Positions 44,346 to 56,159 of a DNA stretch of 64,000 nucleotides are shown in pieces. Source of the stretch: Rutpela maculata (Eukaryota; Arthropoda; Insecta; Coleoptera; Cerambycidae); contig OW386290.2 of assembly GCA_936432065.2 (NCBI GenBank), positions 127,828,677 to 127,892,676 of the forward strand, written 5' to 3'. How positions within the stretch are numbered: the first letter of the stretch is position 1; each line of letters starts with the position of its first letter. A model generated the notes under the pieces. It searched no databases, had not been told where the DNA came from, and worked only from the letters and a program-made list of their open reading frames with translations. Both the position numbers and the translations under genes were made by a program.

Positions 44346-45154
44346 AAATGTGTAACGATATTCTTTCCCTTATTATCACTTGTATTATATTGTAGAACGT
44401 ATGGCCATCGTGCGAATTGCGCGTGGATTATCTGCTAAAAAAATATTTAAGATAAAAAGCAATCTAAGTTTCATTGTAAAATGGAGTGGATTTTATGTGG
44501 CGTAGTAATAGAGAAGAACGATAAACTTGTGCACAAGCCATGGAAACAGGGTTTCTAGTTAGGGCTGCGGAAATTAAAAGAGACTTAATTTAGGATATTT
44601 TTTTCTTTTTTGTTACCTAATTTAGGCGAAAATAACACGTTTACTCAATTATTGTGTGGATCTAGGGTAAAAATGCTATGCATGGGAGTTTCGGATAGGG
44701 ACTCTAACACAGGAAATGTCGGATACAAATATTAAGATTGCCACGTTCAAAAAAAAAGTGCTTTAAGAAACTGTCTTTTCTATTTAGCTCCAATAATAAC
44801 GCAAAAAAATGAAAACTCGATAGTTTACTTTTTATCAAAACACTCCAAAATTATTAGTTTTCCTAAACTTCTGTTTATGGAATTTTATTAGCCCCCTAGT
44901 TGCGCAACTTTTTTTCCATTTACTATAATATTATTTTTTACCGTTTTCGAGATCCCAATGCAATGCATTTTTATCCCAGATACTTTATTTGAGATTTTTA
45001 ATTCCTTTTTGCCTTCAACCTTAGTCCTTAATGCGCCACTGGAAAAAATAAGTTATCCTTTCAGATCCTAAAACGTGATAAAACAGTCCTAAACATAAAA
45101 AAATAATAATGAAAAGTTCCGTTACACACAATACATAATCATTAATATTCTTAA

Positions 45155-45466
45155 TGTCCTACAAGTCTGTTATTTTACAATAACCACCCTATTTTGAGAT
45201 ACATTAAATGAAAAATAACGCCCTAGGGCGTTATGAATATCTATAACGCCCTAGGGCATTATAAAATTATAATACAACCCAAAACAAGCAAATTATGATA
45301 GCGTTATTGACAAACAAAATGCGTTGCTATGCAACGGCGGCGTTCACAAACAATTTTGATTTTTACTCTCTTTTAAATCAAATCGTTCTGAACATAATAG
45401 ATGTCAAATTAATAAATCGTAAATGTCAAAAAAAAAAATCGAATTAAATAACAGACTTGCAGGACA
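45155..45466. mobile_element. 312-bp piggyBac-like MITE (TTAA target)
   Basis: TTAA flanks both ends (45151-45154 and 45467-45470). The termini TGTCCTACAAGTCTGTTATTT and AAATAACAGACTTGCAGGACA are mirrors with one mismatch. Inside is a tandem pair of palindromes, ATAACGCCCTAGGGCGTTAT and ATAACGCCCTAGGGCATTAT (about 45218-45262). TTAA duplication is the hallmark of piggyBac (and some Kolobok/Sola3) elements. No coding. Confidence 0.85.
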
Positions 45467-45475
45467 TTAAACGTT

Positions 45476-45609
45476 GAAGGCACCACGGGTGTTATAGGAT
45501 AATGACGCCCTCGGTCGACATACACTCCCTCGGGCCAGAGGCCCTCGGAATTGTACACTGCCGACCTCGGTGCGTTATTATCCTTATAACACCCTTGGTA
45601 CCTTAATAA
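45476..45609. repeat. 134-bp imperfect hairpin
   Basis: AAGGCACCACGGGTGTTATA with GGATAATGACGC pairs with GCGTTATTATCC and TTATAACACCCTTGGTACCTT. The loop contains CCCTCGG repeated several times. It directly follows the TTAA-flanked MITE and shares the ATAACRCCCT wording with its internal palindromes, so the two may be related. Confidence 0.6.
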
Positions 45610-46180
45610 CTATAAGTGCCGCGCTTACGCTTTGACAATTCCTCCATACTAAAAAAATCGTAAATAGCAAACTGTTGCTAATAATGGAAATATTTTTTTT
45701 CTAAAAACTTTTTTAGTCTATGGACTTCATTTTCATAGCATGTTACACAAAATTTTCAAAAACAAAAAAGTTCCTCGCTTAGTGAAAATTTGATGACGTA
45801 TTCTCTAAACTTTCAAGGTTATCTACGTTTTTGGCATGTTCACATTTTTTTTATTAGCAATCTTATGTATAGAAAGAAGCGCTTAAGTGTGTGTTTTATA
45901 ACAAAAAAAAGTTCACATCGATAGCTCAATTCATTTTTGAGATATGACAATAGATGTACAAAAAAACATGATTTAAAAAAAAATTAAATTTTATACTTTT
46001 TTTTTAAATAAGAATATCTGTGACCACTAAAAAATGTCGGATTTCGTGTTTTTATGTGTAAAATGATGTTGTCGGTAATACCCACTGGGTCTGATCTTGT
46101 TCTAAGCTGATAAAACAAAAACGACACAATTTTACCTCTATTTCGCTCCTCTATAGTTTGAATGAAACATTTAAGTTATA

Positions 46181-48260
46181 CCGGATGTAACAGGATCATG
46201 GTACACTCCCCTTTTCTCCTTTAGTTTTGAAGATTATTGAAATTTGGGATATCCTACATACATAATAAGCGACACTTTTTAACATACAAGTGATTTTATT
46301 TTCACTTCCGGTTTTGCCGGAAGTCACACTAACTTTCAGTTTTTAAATGGAACATCTTGTATATTATTGCATTTTTGAATTCTGTACAATTTTCTGAATC
46401 CAACGATACCAAATAAGTGACATTTCAAACGTCAATATTTTATATAATATAATTTTTAGTTTTCCATTTGAGTGTGCCATGATGGTTCCGATTTATTCTA
46501 AATGACCCGTGTAATGCTAGAAAAATCGAAATCCCGTCAAAAATAGCTAATTACGTGATTTATGAGCAAATAAAGTTCATCAAAATGGTTTTTGGGGCAA
46601 AACTCAATTTTTTCAAATGGAACCATATTGGTACCGTGGTACCATTTATTAGTACTATTAATAAGAAATTTATTCATATGTCGTATTAAAATGTGCAATC
46701 AAAACATTACAGTTGTTCAAAATGCTGTTCATTAACGTCAATGCACTTCTGAACTCGCATAGCTGTTTCTTGAAGAACGTTCGCCAATTGCTGGGCCGTT
46801 ATGCTATTAATTGCGCGTCTTACTCGTAGCTCCAGGCCTTCACAGAGTGTTAAATCAGGTGACCTTGGAGCCCACCTCACAGGACCATTCGTCTAAATTA
46901 CGTTTTCTCCGAATCTCCATTGATGGTAATCAATTACTATCCTTGGATTATGGGGAGGAGCGCCATCTTGTTCGAAATACAATCCCTGTCCTAAATCCAA
47001 AGGTAACTCATCTAAAATGTCCACAATCTCATTTTGCAGGAGTCTCGAGTATCTGGCACCAGTCAGGGATCGTTCAAATATTATTGGACCAATGGTTCTA
47101 GACTCGTCCGAACATAAAATCATTCTCAAAAAATCATTGTTTGGCTGCACGTTATTCTGCACAATCCAATTGCAATATTCCATCCTACGTTCGTAATCAT
47201 TTTCGTACAAGTGCTGGTGCAAATGGTATTTAAAATATTTATAGTGGTATTTGTGCAAAATTCGGCTTACTGTTTGGTGGCTGATTTCCAATTTAAACCC
47301 AATTTGCTTTAAAGAAACAGTCTTATCAACTTCTATTCGAGCCAAAACATTAATTTACGTTCCTTCGTCAAGAATGAAATTTTCTTCGGGATCATTGTTG
47401 GGCTCTCTTCGGAATTGATTTTCAAGACTTTAAAATAATTTCTTGCTGGACATTGTCTATCAGGATATCGTTCGGCATAAAGGTGTCTAGCCGCCATGGC
47501 ATTTTTTCTACATTCCCCATAAATAATTTACATGTCCACTTTTTCATCTATTGTATTTTGCGGCATTTTGAACACAATTAACAAGAATTTTAAACAATTT
47601 TTAAAGACACAATAAAAACACCGCTAAACCAACAAATGTTTGACAAGCTAAATATTTCATTGTTTTCAAAGCCACCTTAGTTAGTTACTTCTTAACATTT
47701 AATTAGACTGTTTTCTTATTTTCTTTTAGCTGTAATTTTGTTTGTATTTATCGCACATTTTAATACGACATATGAATAAATTCATTATCAAGAGTTTTAG
47801 TAAATGGTACCACGGTACCAATTTGGTTCCATTTGAAAAAAATGAGTTTTGCCCCAAAAACCATTTTGATTAACTTTATTTACTCATAAATCACGTAATT
47901 TAGTATTTTCGACGAGATTTCGATTTTTCTAGCATTACACAGGTTATCCAGAATAAATCGGAACCGTCATGGCACGCTTAAATGGAAAACTAAAAATTAT
48001 ATTATAAAAAATATTGACCTTTGAAATGTCACTTATTTGGTATCGTTGGATTCAGGAAATTATTCATGATTCAAAAATGCAATAATAAACAGAGTGTTCT
48101 ATTTAGAAATCGAAAGTTAGTGTCACTTCCGATTTCGCCGGAAAAATCACTTGTATGCCAAAAAGTGTCGCTTATTATATATATAGGATATCCCAAATTA
48201 TCAATTATCTTCAAAACTAAAGGAAAAAATGGAGGTGTACCATGATCCTGTTACACCTGG
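46181..48260 (-). mobile_element. Tc1/mariner DD41D element with about 500-bp inverted repeats
   Basis: Ends CCGGATGTAACAGGATCATG and CATGATCCTGTTACACCTGG mirror each other, with TA outside (46179-46180 and 48261-48262). The inverted repeats extend to about 46705 and 47757, roughly 500 bp each. They include AATAAGCGACACTTTTT, CCAACGATACCAAATAAGTG and the palindromic TTGGTACCGTGGTACCA. A broken transposase lies between. It abuts the 3.1-kb foldback. Confidence 0.85.
46707..47566 (-). pseudogene. DD41D-type transposase relic
   Basis: The start at 47566 reads MPQNTIDEKVDM, a stop, then IIYGECRKNAMAARHLYAER, parallel to the N terminus of the 38-kb transposase. A frame from 47345 reads SLKQIGFKLEISHQTVSRIL (helix-turn-helix), FLRMILCSDES with the first catalytic Asp, and LYFEQDGAPPHNPRIV with the second. 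After a TAG at 46893-46895 come TNGPVRWAPRSPDLT and a deletion that removes the third catalytic Asp block. The C terminus QETAMRVQKCIDVNEQHFEQ ends at 46707. Spacing up to SPDLT equals that of the 37-kb element, so DD41D is likely. Inactive. Confidence 0.85.
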
Positions 48261-48262
48261 TA

Positions 48263-48572
48263 TATTTTTGTTTCCTACTTTCTATTTCTGTAGCAATTTA
48301 AATGTACAGGATACGCCGTTGTCATCTCCTCATATCGTTGTATTTGGGTTAAGTTATTTCATATTGTAATGCTTTTTTATCTTTGTTTTGATATAGGCGG
48401 TTAACAAATTCATTAGAGCTTCGTTATTAAGACCTTTATTACCACACTAGTGAGATAGAGAATCCATTACCTCGCTATTCTTTTGTAAAATATATTCCCA
48501 TCCTTGGGCCTGTCACGGAATGCGTTGCAGCAAGGAGAAATATCTGTGAGAAAACTTCAGAGACTATACCAC
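48263..48572. other. Spacer with no gene
   Basis: Unique-looking AT-rich sequence between two transposons. No features. Confidence 0.4.
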
Positions 48573-49812
48573 GGGAGCCCACTCTAACTGTACCCTCCCC
48601 CCGATCCTTGGGGACAATGTTTTCATAAAGATTAAAGCCTAAGGAACAATTTTAGACATGTCCAAAAAAAAAACTGTGGCTGTATTTTCAAAATGGCGTC
48701 CATGTTTATAAAAAAAATTGTCATTTAACACAAAAACTAAAAAAGATGGAGAAAAACTTTCTGCATAAAAAACAAAGTGCAAAAAATTGTCTACAATTTT
48801 GTTCCTATACAATATTTGGATATTCTCCAGATAAATGATTCAGTTCTTAAAATAAAATATAAAATTTAATATAAAACGTAAGTAACACCTCATTCGCTTT
48901 CAGATTCACTATCGCTGTCTCCCGATACATTGAATATTTTTTCCAAGTCTTCTTCCTCTATTGCTTCATTTATGATATCGTTATTATCCTCACTTTCGTC
49001 TATTATGATTTGATTTGGAATCATCTCCTGAAGAATTTCAGTAAGAGATTGAGGCAGTATTTTATCTGCTGAACACCAAAGAGGTTCTCCATTTTCTTGC
49101 CAATCATAAACATTCCAAGGCTTTGGAATATTGTGAATATCTTCATCGGCTGATCGCCAAATACGCGTTTGGTAAACACTCCTTTTAATATGCTCGATAA
49201 GACAAGTTTGATGGTGGAATCGAAGAAGAATTAACTTTAGTGTCAACTGAGTCGCATTCAGTAAATGAATGAAGGCCCAGTAATGCCGAACATTTTCGAG
49301 GTCCGTACTGTTTTGCTAATGTGAATACGTTAGTAAGCTTTCTTTTTTGCCAAATTCGGTATGAAAGAGTAAATTACTCTTTGATATTTAATTTTATTGA
49401 AGTCAGCAGAATCCAAAAGATGCCTCTATCAACACTTTTAACCCCAATCTGTTCATAACCCATTGTTTCAGCGTTTTTGATTTGAAAATTTGATCCCAGA
49501 TTGGATAGCGCATAATTTGCAGACATTTATCTCGAAAACGGCAACTCCTACCCAAATATTTTATAGGAACAAAATTGTAGAAAATATTATGCACGATGTT
49601 TTTTGTGAAAAAAGTTTTTGTCCATCTTTTTTTTAGCTTTTGTGTTAAATGACAAAAATAACACTGACAACAGTTTCTTTTTACATATTGCTGCCATTTT
49701 GAAAGAACAGCCAGATTATTTTTTTGGAGGGGACATGTCTAAAATTGTTCCCTAGGCTTTAATCTTTATAAAAAACATTGTCCCCTAGGACCGGGGGTGG
49801 GAGGTGGGCTCC
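48573..49812 (-). mobile_element. Unclassified long-inverted-repeat DNA element, copy 1
   Basis: GGGAGCCCACTCTAACTG on the left mirrors the GTGGGCTCC right end. Arms continue through GATCCTTGGGGACAATG, AAGATTAAAGCCTAAGGAAC and AATTTTAGACATGTCC, then further to about 260 bp, including AAAAACTAAAAAAGATGGA and ACAATTTTGTTCCTAT. The second copy is at 60058-61314 in the same orientation. The minus strand encodes a fragment of an uncharacterised transposon protein. No target duplication could be fixed. Confidence 0.7.
48890..49320 (-). pseudogene. Transposon protein C terminus (FTGCDSVGAFKGKGK family), copy 1
   Basis: A 118-codon frame reads TCLIEHIKRSVYQTRIWRSA, WNVYDWQENGEPLWCSADKI and LPQSLTEILQEMIPN and ends in an acidic tail (EEEDLEKIF, then SGDSDSESESE). 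CLIEHIKR..YQ.RIW and GW...G..EPLW....LP..L are hallmarks of an uncharacterised multicopy protein family in insects and cnidarians. Its upstream half, seen in copy 2, is deleted here. I infer a transposase-associated role from the inverted repeats. Confidence 0.65.
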
Positions 49813-49834
49813 TCGACTAGTCGAGTATCGAAAT

Positions 49835-51440
49835 TCGAAATTATTCGCTGCAAGAAGGAACACTGGAAAACGCTCTATCTAGAAATGGATCTGGGGGCAA
49901 GCCTCCCAGATACCAGGATAAAAACTGGAGATAAAACCGCCAAATGCCCAGCTCAGTATGAAGGCTACGCGGGAAATTGTGGACAACTTATTTTCGGTTC
50001 ACGACGATATACAATGGATTAGTCTACCTCTACAAACCATTATACCTGTTCGATTTGGCGGAAACTACTGGAACAGCTCATCCTACTGAGGCTAAAAGAG
50101 GAGATAGAAATCAAAGGAAGACTGTCTGGAAGGCAATTTGGCTTTAGAGAAAGAAGGTCTACAAGGGGGGAAATTGAAGCCATGGTGGACATCTGCAAAG
50201 GACCCAGAGACCTGACTCGGCAAACAAGGAAAATGTACACACTAGAACACTGTGTTAGACTCTACCTCCTGGCAGCAATTAATGGATAAAGTTACCAACA
50301 AGGAACTGTCCTCATACTTACTGACGTTTATAAAGAGCTACTTGTAGGACAAAGAATATAATAAGCTACATATGATACGCTACTAGCTACGGCGTTCCAT
50401 AAGGCTCGATGATGAGGACCTACATTTGGAATTCGCGATATAATGGCGTGCTAGATAGCATGTCAGAGCTGGAATAACCTGAAGTTGTCACATAGAAAAA
50501 ACAGATGCGATCATGTTGACGTGCAAAAGAAGGCTCGCCCCTCTGATTCACGCTACAAGGGATGAAAATTGTACCAAAGGACACCATAAAGTACCTGTGT
50601 GCATAATAGATAAAACGCCTACATCCACGAAACGTGATAGCAATGAAAGCGATGAAATATATGACAGTCTTGGAAAAGCTCGTGCCTAACGTCGATGGAC
50701 CAAAGAGGTGCCTGGGCCTGCCTGTCGTCCATTCAGTAATATTTTAAGCAACCCCGGTGTGGGAGAGAGTCATGAAAGTAGCCAGTATAAGGAAGAAACT
50801 TGAGATAGTGCAGAGGATGGTGACGCTCCGCGTGTGGTGTGCATACCGGACTATGGCAAGCGAGGCTACACCAATCATCGCAGGGACTCCTCTGATATAC
50901 CTGATGATCCAAGAGAGAAAAGAGATAAACGAAGTACGAGATGGCAGCCCGGATTAGTAGGAAATATTGGAAGGTAAGTTATCACTTCACGTGGGTGCTA
51001 ACTGGCCATAGATACTTCAGGGGCAATCTCTTAAATATAGGAAGAGCACCACATGACATATATGACTAGTATCCGGCACGGGATAATGTGAGGCATACAA
51101 TCTTTGAATGTCATAACTAGTAGATCAAACGAGAGGTGACAATGTGAAAACTAGAAAAACCGCTTGGGTCAAGAATTCTAGTGGTTTACGTGTTTCAGTA
51201 GGAGGAGACGGAGAAGGCATATAATGAAAGAACTGTCTGCTAACCCGAACCCCTAATCGCGCTCAGTGAGGGGGATATGGTTAGTTATTGAAAGAATGCG
51301 AAAGCGGTTCCTGGGTGATAATGAGTTCATGAGGGTCACTTGTCTGATCACCCTCAAGGTGATCAGACACGCCTACACTCCCCCTTCCCCTAAGAAAACG
51401 ACTGTCACGTAGATGTGTGGTAAAGAAGTAAGAAATGTAC
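49835..51440 (+). pseudogene. R1-like LINE relic
   Basis: Heavily decayed frames read KKEHWKTLYLEMDLG, CSIWRKLLEQLILLRLKEEI, EIKGRLSGRQFGFRERRSTR (the RT finger motif L...QFGFR.GRST) and, further on, PVWERVMKVASIRKKLEIVQ with RMVTLRVWCAYRTMASEATP (50753-50900). The last is the R1-clade block VQR...LR...AYRT.S..A. The catalytic YADD is not legible. Near the end a perfect 12-bp stem TGTCTGATCACC/GGTGATCAGACA with a 5-nt loop lies at 51341-51369. Confidence 0.65.
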
Positions 51441-52221
51441 ACAATATAATCATGATGAGAAACTCGAGCACAGCGATGTCGTTATATTTTTGTAACGACA
51501 ATGATATGCACTAAAAGAAGGAACTTAATATGTCGTCCTAAATTGGGTTCGTTGTGTTCACCCAGGCGTCGATGAGGAAAACACCAAAAACAACAACATA
51601 TTTAGTTTGGAGACTAAATATTGCCAAATATTTTTTTGTGTCAAAAATAAAATTTCAAATTACCTGTTCCCTAACCGGCAAACTCTTAAATTATTGTCTC
51701 ACCACGCAATATTAAAATGTTTAAAATTGAGTTAAAATCTTCCTGTAATTTTCATAGTATTAAGTATGAGTAGATAAGAAATGAAAATCCTAAGCTCACT
51801 TCACAATACTTTAATAATTTCACCTCACTCCTCACATCAGATTTAATGTGATTAGTAAGGCGTTCGCTAGTGATGACAGGTGAACTCAGAAGTATCATCT
51901 ATGAATATGGATAAAGCGAAAGTGTAAACATATTCCTACGTATTTAAATAATGACCACTACTATGAGAATATCAATGAAATGTCCATTTTAAGAAGCGAT
52001 AAATAGTATGTATATACAAATTTACTCATGCAAGCTTTGATTGTAAGTATTAACAAAATGTTAGTTATTGTTAATCATTAAAGGTTAAGCACATAATGTA
52101 TATTAACTATAATGAATACATTTTGACGTATTTAGGAATATACTTAAGGAATGCTAAATTGACATTTTTGTCTAACGATAATTATTAAAATAATCTAGGC
52201 TTAGAAATAAAACTTGCTAAG
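51441..52221. other. AT-rich region, no gene
   Basis: No coding frame or repeat is recognised between the R1-like relic and the hAT-like MITE. Confidence 0.4.
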
Positions 52222-52229
52222 AAAAAATC

Positions 52230-52561
52230 CAGAGATGGATCGAGGAAACTTTCCATATTTCCATAAAAGTATGTAAAAGTCATGTAAATAATATAATTGT
52301 ATGAACTTATTTGGTACCAAAATGAAACTTGCATCAACACGAATCAGATTTCACCATAAAATAGTATACGCAATGGAAAGTTTCCAGGAAGTTTTCCTTT
52401 TAACTTTCCATTGGGTATATTGATAGGCTATTTTATGGTAAAATCTGATTCGTGATGATACAAGCTTCATTTTGATACCAAATAAGTGCACACAATTATA
52501 TTATTTACGTGACTTTTACAGACTTTTATCAAATATAGAAAGTTTCTTCGACCCATCTCTG
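52230..52561. mobile_element. 332-bp foldback hAT-like MITE with perfect 8-bp duplication
   Basis: CAGAGATGGATCGAGGAAAC and GTTTCTTCGACCCATCTCTG-type ends mirror each other. AAAAAATC flanks both sides (52222-52229 and 52562-52569). The arms pair nearly to the middle (GAATCAGATTT.ACCATAAAAT against ATTTTATGGTAAAATCTGATTC). It sits at the very start of repeat copy e. Non-coding. Confidence 0.9.
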
Positions 52562-52569
52562 AAAAAATC

Positions 52570-52900
52570 GCTGAAGAACGAATCACTACTTCCACATCTA
52601 GATCTAGATTTACCATTCAAGTCTCTTACAAAGAAACAAATTTGATTTGTGAAAATGATTGTTCATAGAACTTTAATAATATAATATTTTCTACCCTAAA
52701 ATCCCATAAAACGATATGACACAACAGTACTCGTAACGGTGGAGGATGGTAGTGATGATGGTGCCTGATGTAAAAATTGAGGCTTTTGGTTCTTGTACAC
52801 ATACTAAATCCCAATTTAATTTTTTGACCCCCTTTAATAATGGGGTGAGGTTGTCATGGAGGTGCTAGTGGGATGGGCTAACGGCAGCCAGAGCCAGGAT
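52570..52900 (+). repeat. Interspersed GGATGTGGAAGT repeat, copy e (3'-truncated)
   Basis: Carries GAATCACTACTTCCACATCT, TCAAGTCTCTTACAAAGAAA, TTGTTCATAGAACTTTAATA and the GGTTCTTGTACACATACTAA block, but stops around the TAATGGGGTGAGG segment. The 3' half with ACAGACAGACAG and GGATGTGGAAGT is missing. Confidence 0.7.
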
Positions 52901-53149
52901 ATTAAAATTTTGTTTGCTGCTCAACAGGAAAATAGATGAATGAAAACCCGCCTCGAACAATTTGGAGAACAGTGTCAGTTCAATAATTTTCAGAACAATT
53001 TTGTTCCAACTCTTATATTAGTACAGTAAACGAAGCAGTAAAAATGGTAAAATTCCCGGCCCGAAAACGACGACAGGAATTTCCTTAATTTTTTTGCAAT
53101 ATGCTTTATAAAATACGTACATCAAAATCTATATTGTGGCATTACCTGC

Positions 53150-53545
53150 TTTTTATTTTTAAGGGTGGAAACCATCCCTAAAAACTGAAAAATTAATAAC
53201 TCTTCTAATTTTACGAATAAATTAACTAAAATCCATACACTTTATGTTTTTCAGGTCGCTGAATACGATTGTGAGATCAAAACTGGTGAAACGAAGATAT
53301 TGAGGGTTGAAATCACCCTTAAATACTGAGAAATTAATGTCTTCTAATTTTACGAATAAAATCACGAAAATTCATATACTTATGTTTTTCAGGTCGCTGA
53401 ATATGATTATGAGGTCAAAACATAGGACAGACGAAAATGTTAAGGGTTGAAACTACCCTTAAATACTGGAAAATAAATTCACGAAAATCCATATACCTAC
53501 TTAAGTTTTTCAGGTCGTGATTATAAGGTCTAAATTTACAAAAAA
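53150..53545 (+). repeat. Tandem repeat, about three units
   Basis: TTTTTCAGGTCGCTGAATA occurs at about 53248 and 53389 and, shortened, TTTTTCAGGTCGTGATTAT near 53507. Each is preceded by AAAATYCATAYAC and CCTTAAATACTG-like blocks. Unit length is roughly 120-140 bp. Non-coding. Confidence 0.75.
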
Positions 53546-55635
53546 AAAAGTGGTGGATTAAAAATGGCCACAAGAGAGTATAGTATTTTGTCTAATTTTA
53601 TTAAAAATACAGATTGTTATAAATAAATCAAATTAATACAATTAAGTAAACTAATTAAATAAGATTTTTTATCTGCACCCTAAAACATGCTAAAATTCAA
53701 TGCAACCTATTTTTTCTGCGTGTTCTTTGAAAAATATTGCTCGTTTCTCTACCTACTACTGTCATTTAAAATGCGCGTACAAACTGAAAAGTTTCAGCAT
53801 TATTTATCTGTCATATCTATGGAACAATTTGCCGTAAGAAAAAAAAATAAAAACCCAAACTTTTCGTTTTTTATAAGCTTGATTTCATTCTTATATCATG
53901 TTTTTATCAATCTTATAGTTTTTGAGATATTCAAGTTTTAAATACATAATTTTCTTGCGTATGTGCTCAAGCGCCATCTTTAAACCTTTATATCTCTGGA
54001 ATAGTTTGTCGTAGGAAAATAAAAGAAAATCAAACTATTCGTTTTTTTATAAGCTTCATGTTTATGCTCTTATCATTTTTTATGAAAAAATCTTTTCTTA
54101 AAAAAAAATTATGAAAGTTTTCATTATTGAAAATGGGTACAGAATGAAAAATAATTATTTTAAAAATTCTAAAAAACTTGAGCATGTCAGTAATAATATG
54201 CATTAACAATATCTAGAAGGATTTTTTAAAAATTCGAATTCGAAATTAGAGCAATAAGACTAAAAATAAATGGCTCCTAAATTTTTAACTGCGTTACTTT
54301 TTTGTTTGTAACGTTAGTTTTCATTATAAAAGGTCGTAATACGTCTCAATGGAAAGAAAATACCTTTAGTTTTTACAATAAAAATATTTCACATAGTTGT
54401 AGATTTTGAGTAATTTTAGATTTCAACGTCGTATATTTTTTCTGAACGTTTCGGCGTCATTTTGAAAATGTCATATTTTCAAAACAACGGCGGAGAGAAA
54501 AAAAGAAAAAAACCATTCAATTTGTTTTCGTAAAAGCTTTAATTTTGTACCCTTGCATTTTTTTTATTAAAGTCCACATTTTTTGAGTAATTTAAAAAAA
54601 ACATCTAGGAATACTAATTTTAGGGGGTGAAAATTGCAATTTTCATTTCGCAATATTTCGAAAAATATGCATTTTAGCAAAAAAGTGTATAAGGCCTTTC
54701 TTTCTTATAATTTGATTCTCTATCCGATTATGGGTGTTTTTTGTTTTTTTTTTTGCGACAACCCCCAAGAAGGGATGGGAACCACCCCTAACGAAAAAGA
54801 AGGAAAAATGACAATATAGATTCTTATGTGCATACTTGCATGTTAAAGAAAAAAATTTGGAAATTCATTACATCGTTTTCGGGCTGGGATTTAAAAGCTT
54901 CACTTACTGTACTATATTTATAAATTTAATTTTAAACGATTGGTATTACAAAGACCATTTTTATAAGCGGTTAACAAACGGAGCGAGTGTGACATGCTTA
55001 AAGAAAGATAACACATTTCTGAAAATAAAGTTTATCGACTCTCAGTGGTAAGTTATAAGACTTTATCTAATAAAATTGTCGTAAAATAAAATCGGAGCCA
55101 ATAAAACAATTTACTTTAGGTTATATACTAAAAATAAACACATTTTATTGAGAGCCAACGTCAAATAGTATATCTAAAATGATATTTTACTAGCCAAGAA
55201 CATCTTACATTGATTTTATAGCTATTGCAATGCGGATCCAAATCTTTTGTTATTTGTAACAAAGGTTAATGAACAACATTAGCAGATGTTCTAAGTGTAA
55301 TCAATTCTCTGTGCATTGATATAAGTAAGTATTTTCTTGTACCATATCAGACCGTTCAATGTAACATTTAGAAAATCGAACTGTATGTAGAAACAAAATC
55401 CATGTTGTTTCTTTAATACAAAATTAAGCGGTACGTAAAATCCGCTTTCTAAGAAATCGAAAACATCAGATTTGAAGACTTAGAGAGGAAACTTTAAGCT
55501 CTTACTACCTAAAAGCATCTACAGGGATAATGCATCTAGATGAAAAAATACAATTTGTAAACATCATTCTGTCATAAAAAGTATGAGTGTTATTCTCTTC
55601 GCTAGATTATTACATAATTCTTGAACATTCTATTT
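53546..55635. other. AT-rich region, no gene
   Basis: Long AT-rich stretch with open frames of low complexity that I do not support as genes. CAACCCCCAAGAAGGGATGG near 54761 resembles the short stem near 8134-8157. Confidence 0.35.
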
Positions 55636-56159
55636 AGTCGAGAGGCCAAATGAAAAAAAAAAAAATTTGCGTAGGACTGAAAAGGTTTATACCGACAAGT
55701 GGTATTCTCGTAATCAGTGTGGTCTACTGATCATCAAAATGCATGTTTTCGCTTCCTAAAGTGGTGGAGTGAGTTCCTATGACGTCAAAAAGATGGTGCC
55801 TCCTGATGTTAGATTTTCTCTATTATTTCGATAACTACTTATCCGATTTAAACAAAATATATTTCAATCCTAACAAAAACTTTTGTTGTAAATATTTAAT
55901 CAAAAAAAAATATTTAACATAAACTTGTTTTTCATACAAATTATTTTAACTTATTTCCAAAACGGAATATAATAATTATATTTGGACAAAATTCAGATAT
56001 AAAAAATTTTTGCACATTTCTGCACTATATATAAAAAAAATGGAATTCGGACGAATAATAACAAAATTATAACAAATGAACTGAGATACAATGTTAAGAA
56101 CAAAAGTTATTATCCATGGTCAAAAAATAGTCTTCTCTTGTCGCACTACTATGCTACTG

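Larger units (their letters stand above)
43016..46175. mobile_element. 3.1-kb foldback with nested elements
   Basis: GTAAATGTTTCAT at the left is mirrored by ATGAAACATTTAAG at the right. Arms of over 500 bp (about 43016-43590 and 45640-46175) pair through AAAACACACACTTAAGCGCT, AACCTTGAAAGTT-type and AAACTTTTTTGTTTTTG segments. The centre contains repeat copy d, a TTAA-flanked element and a 134-bp hairpin. The arms are more diverged than those of the 915-bp palindrome, so this host is older. Confidence 0.7.

Noticed and set aside
46811..47101. 96-codon plus-strand open frame
   Set aside because: Antisense to the second DD41D transposase relic.
53687..55051. Several 60-85 codon open frames
   Set aside because: Low-complexity AT-rich translations without motifs.
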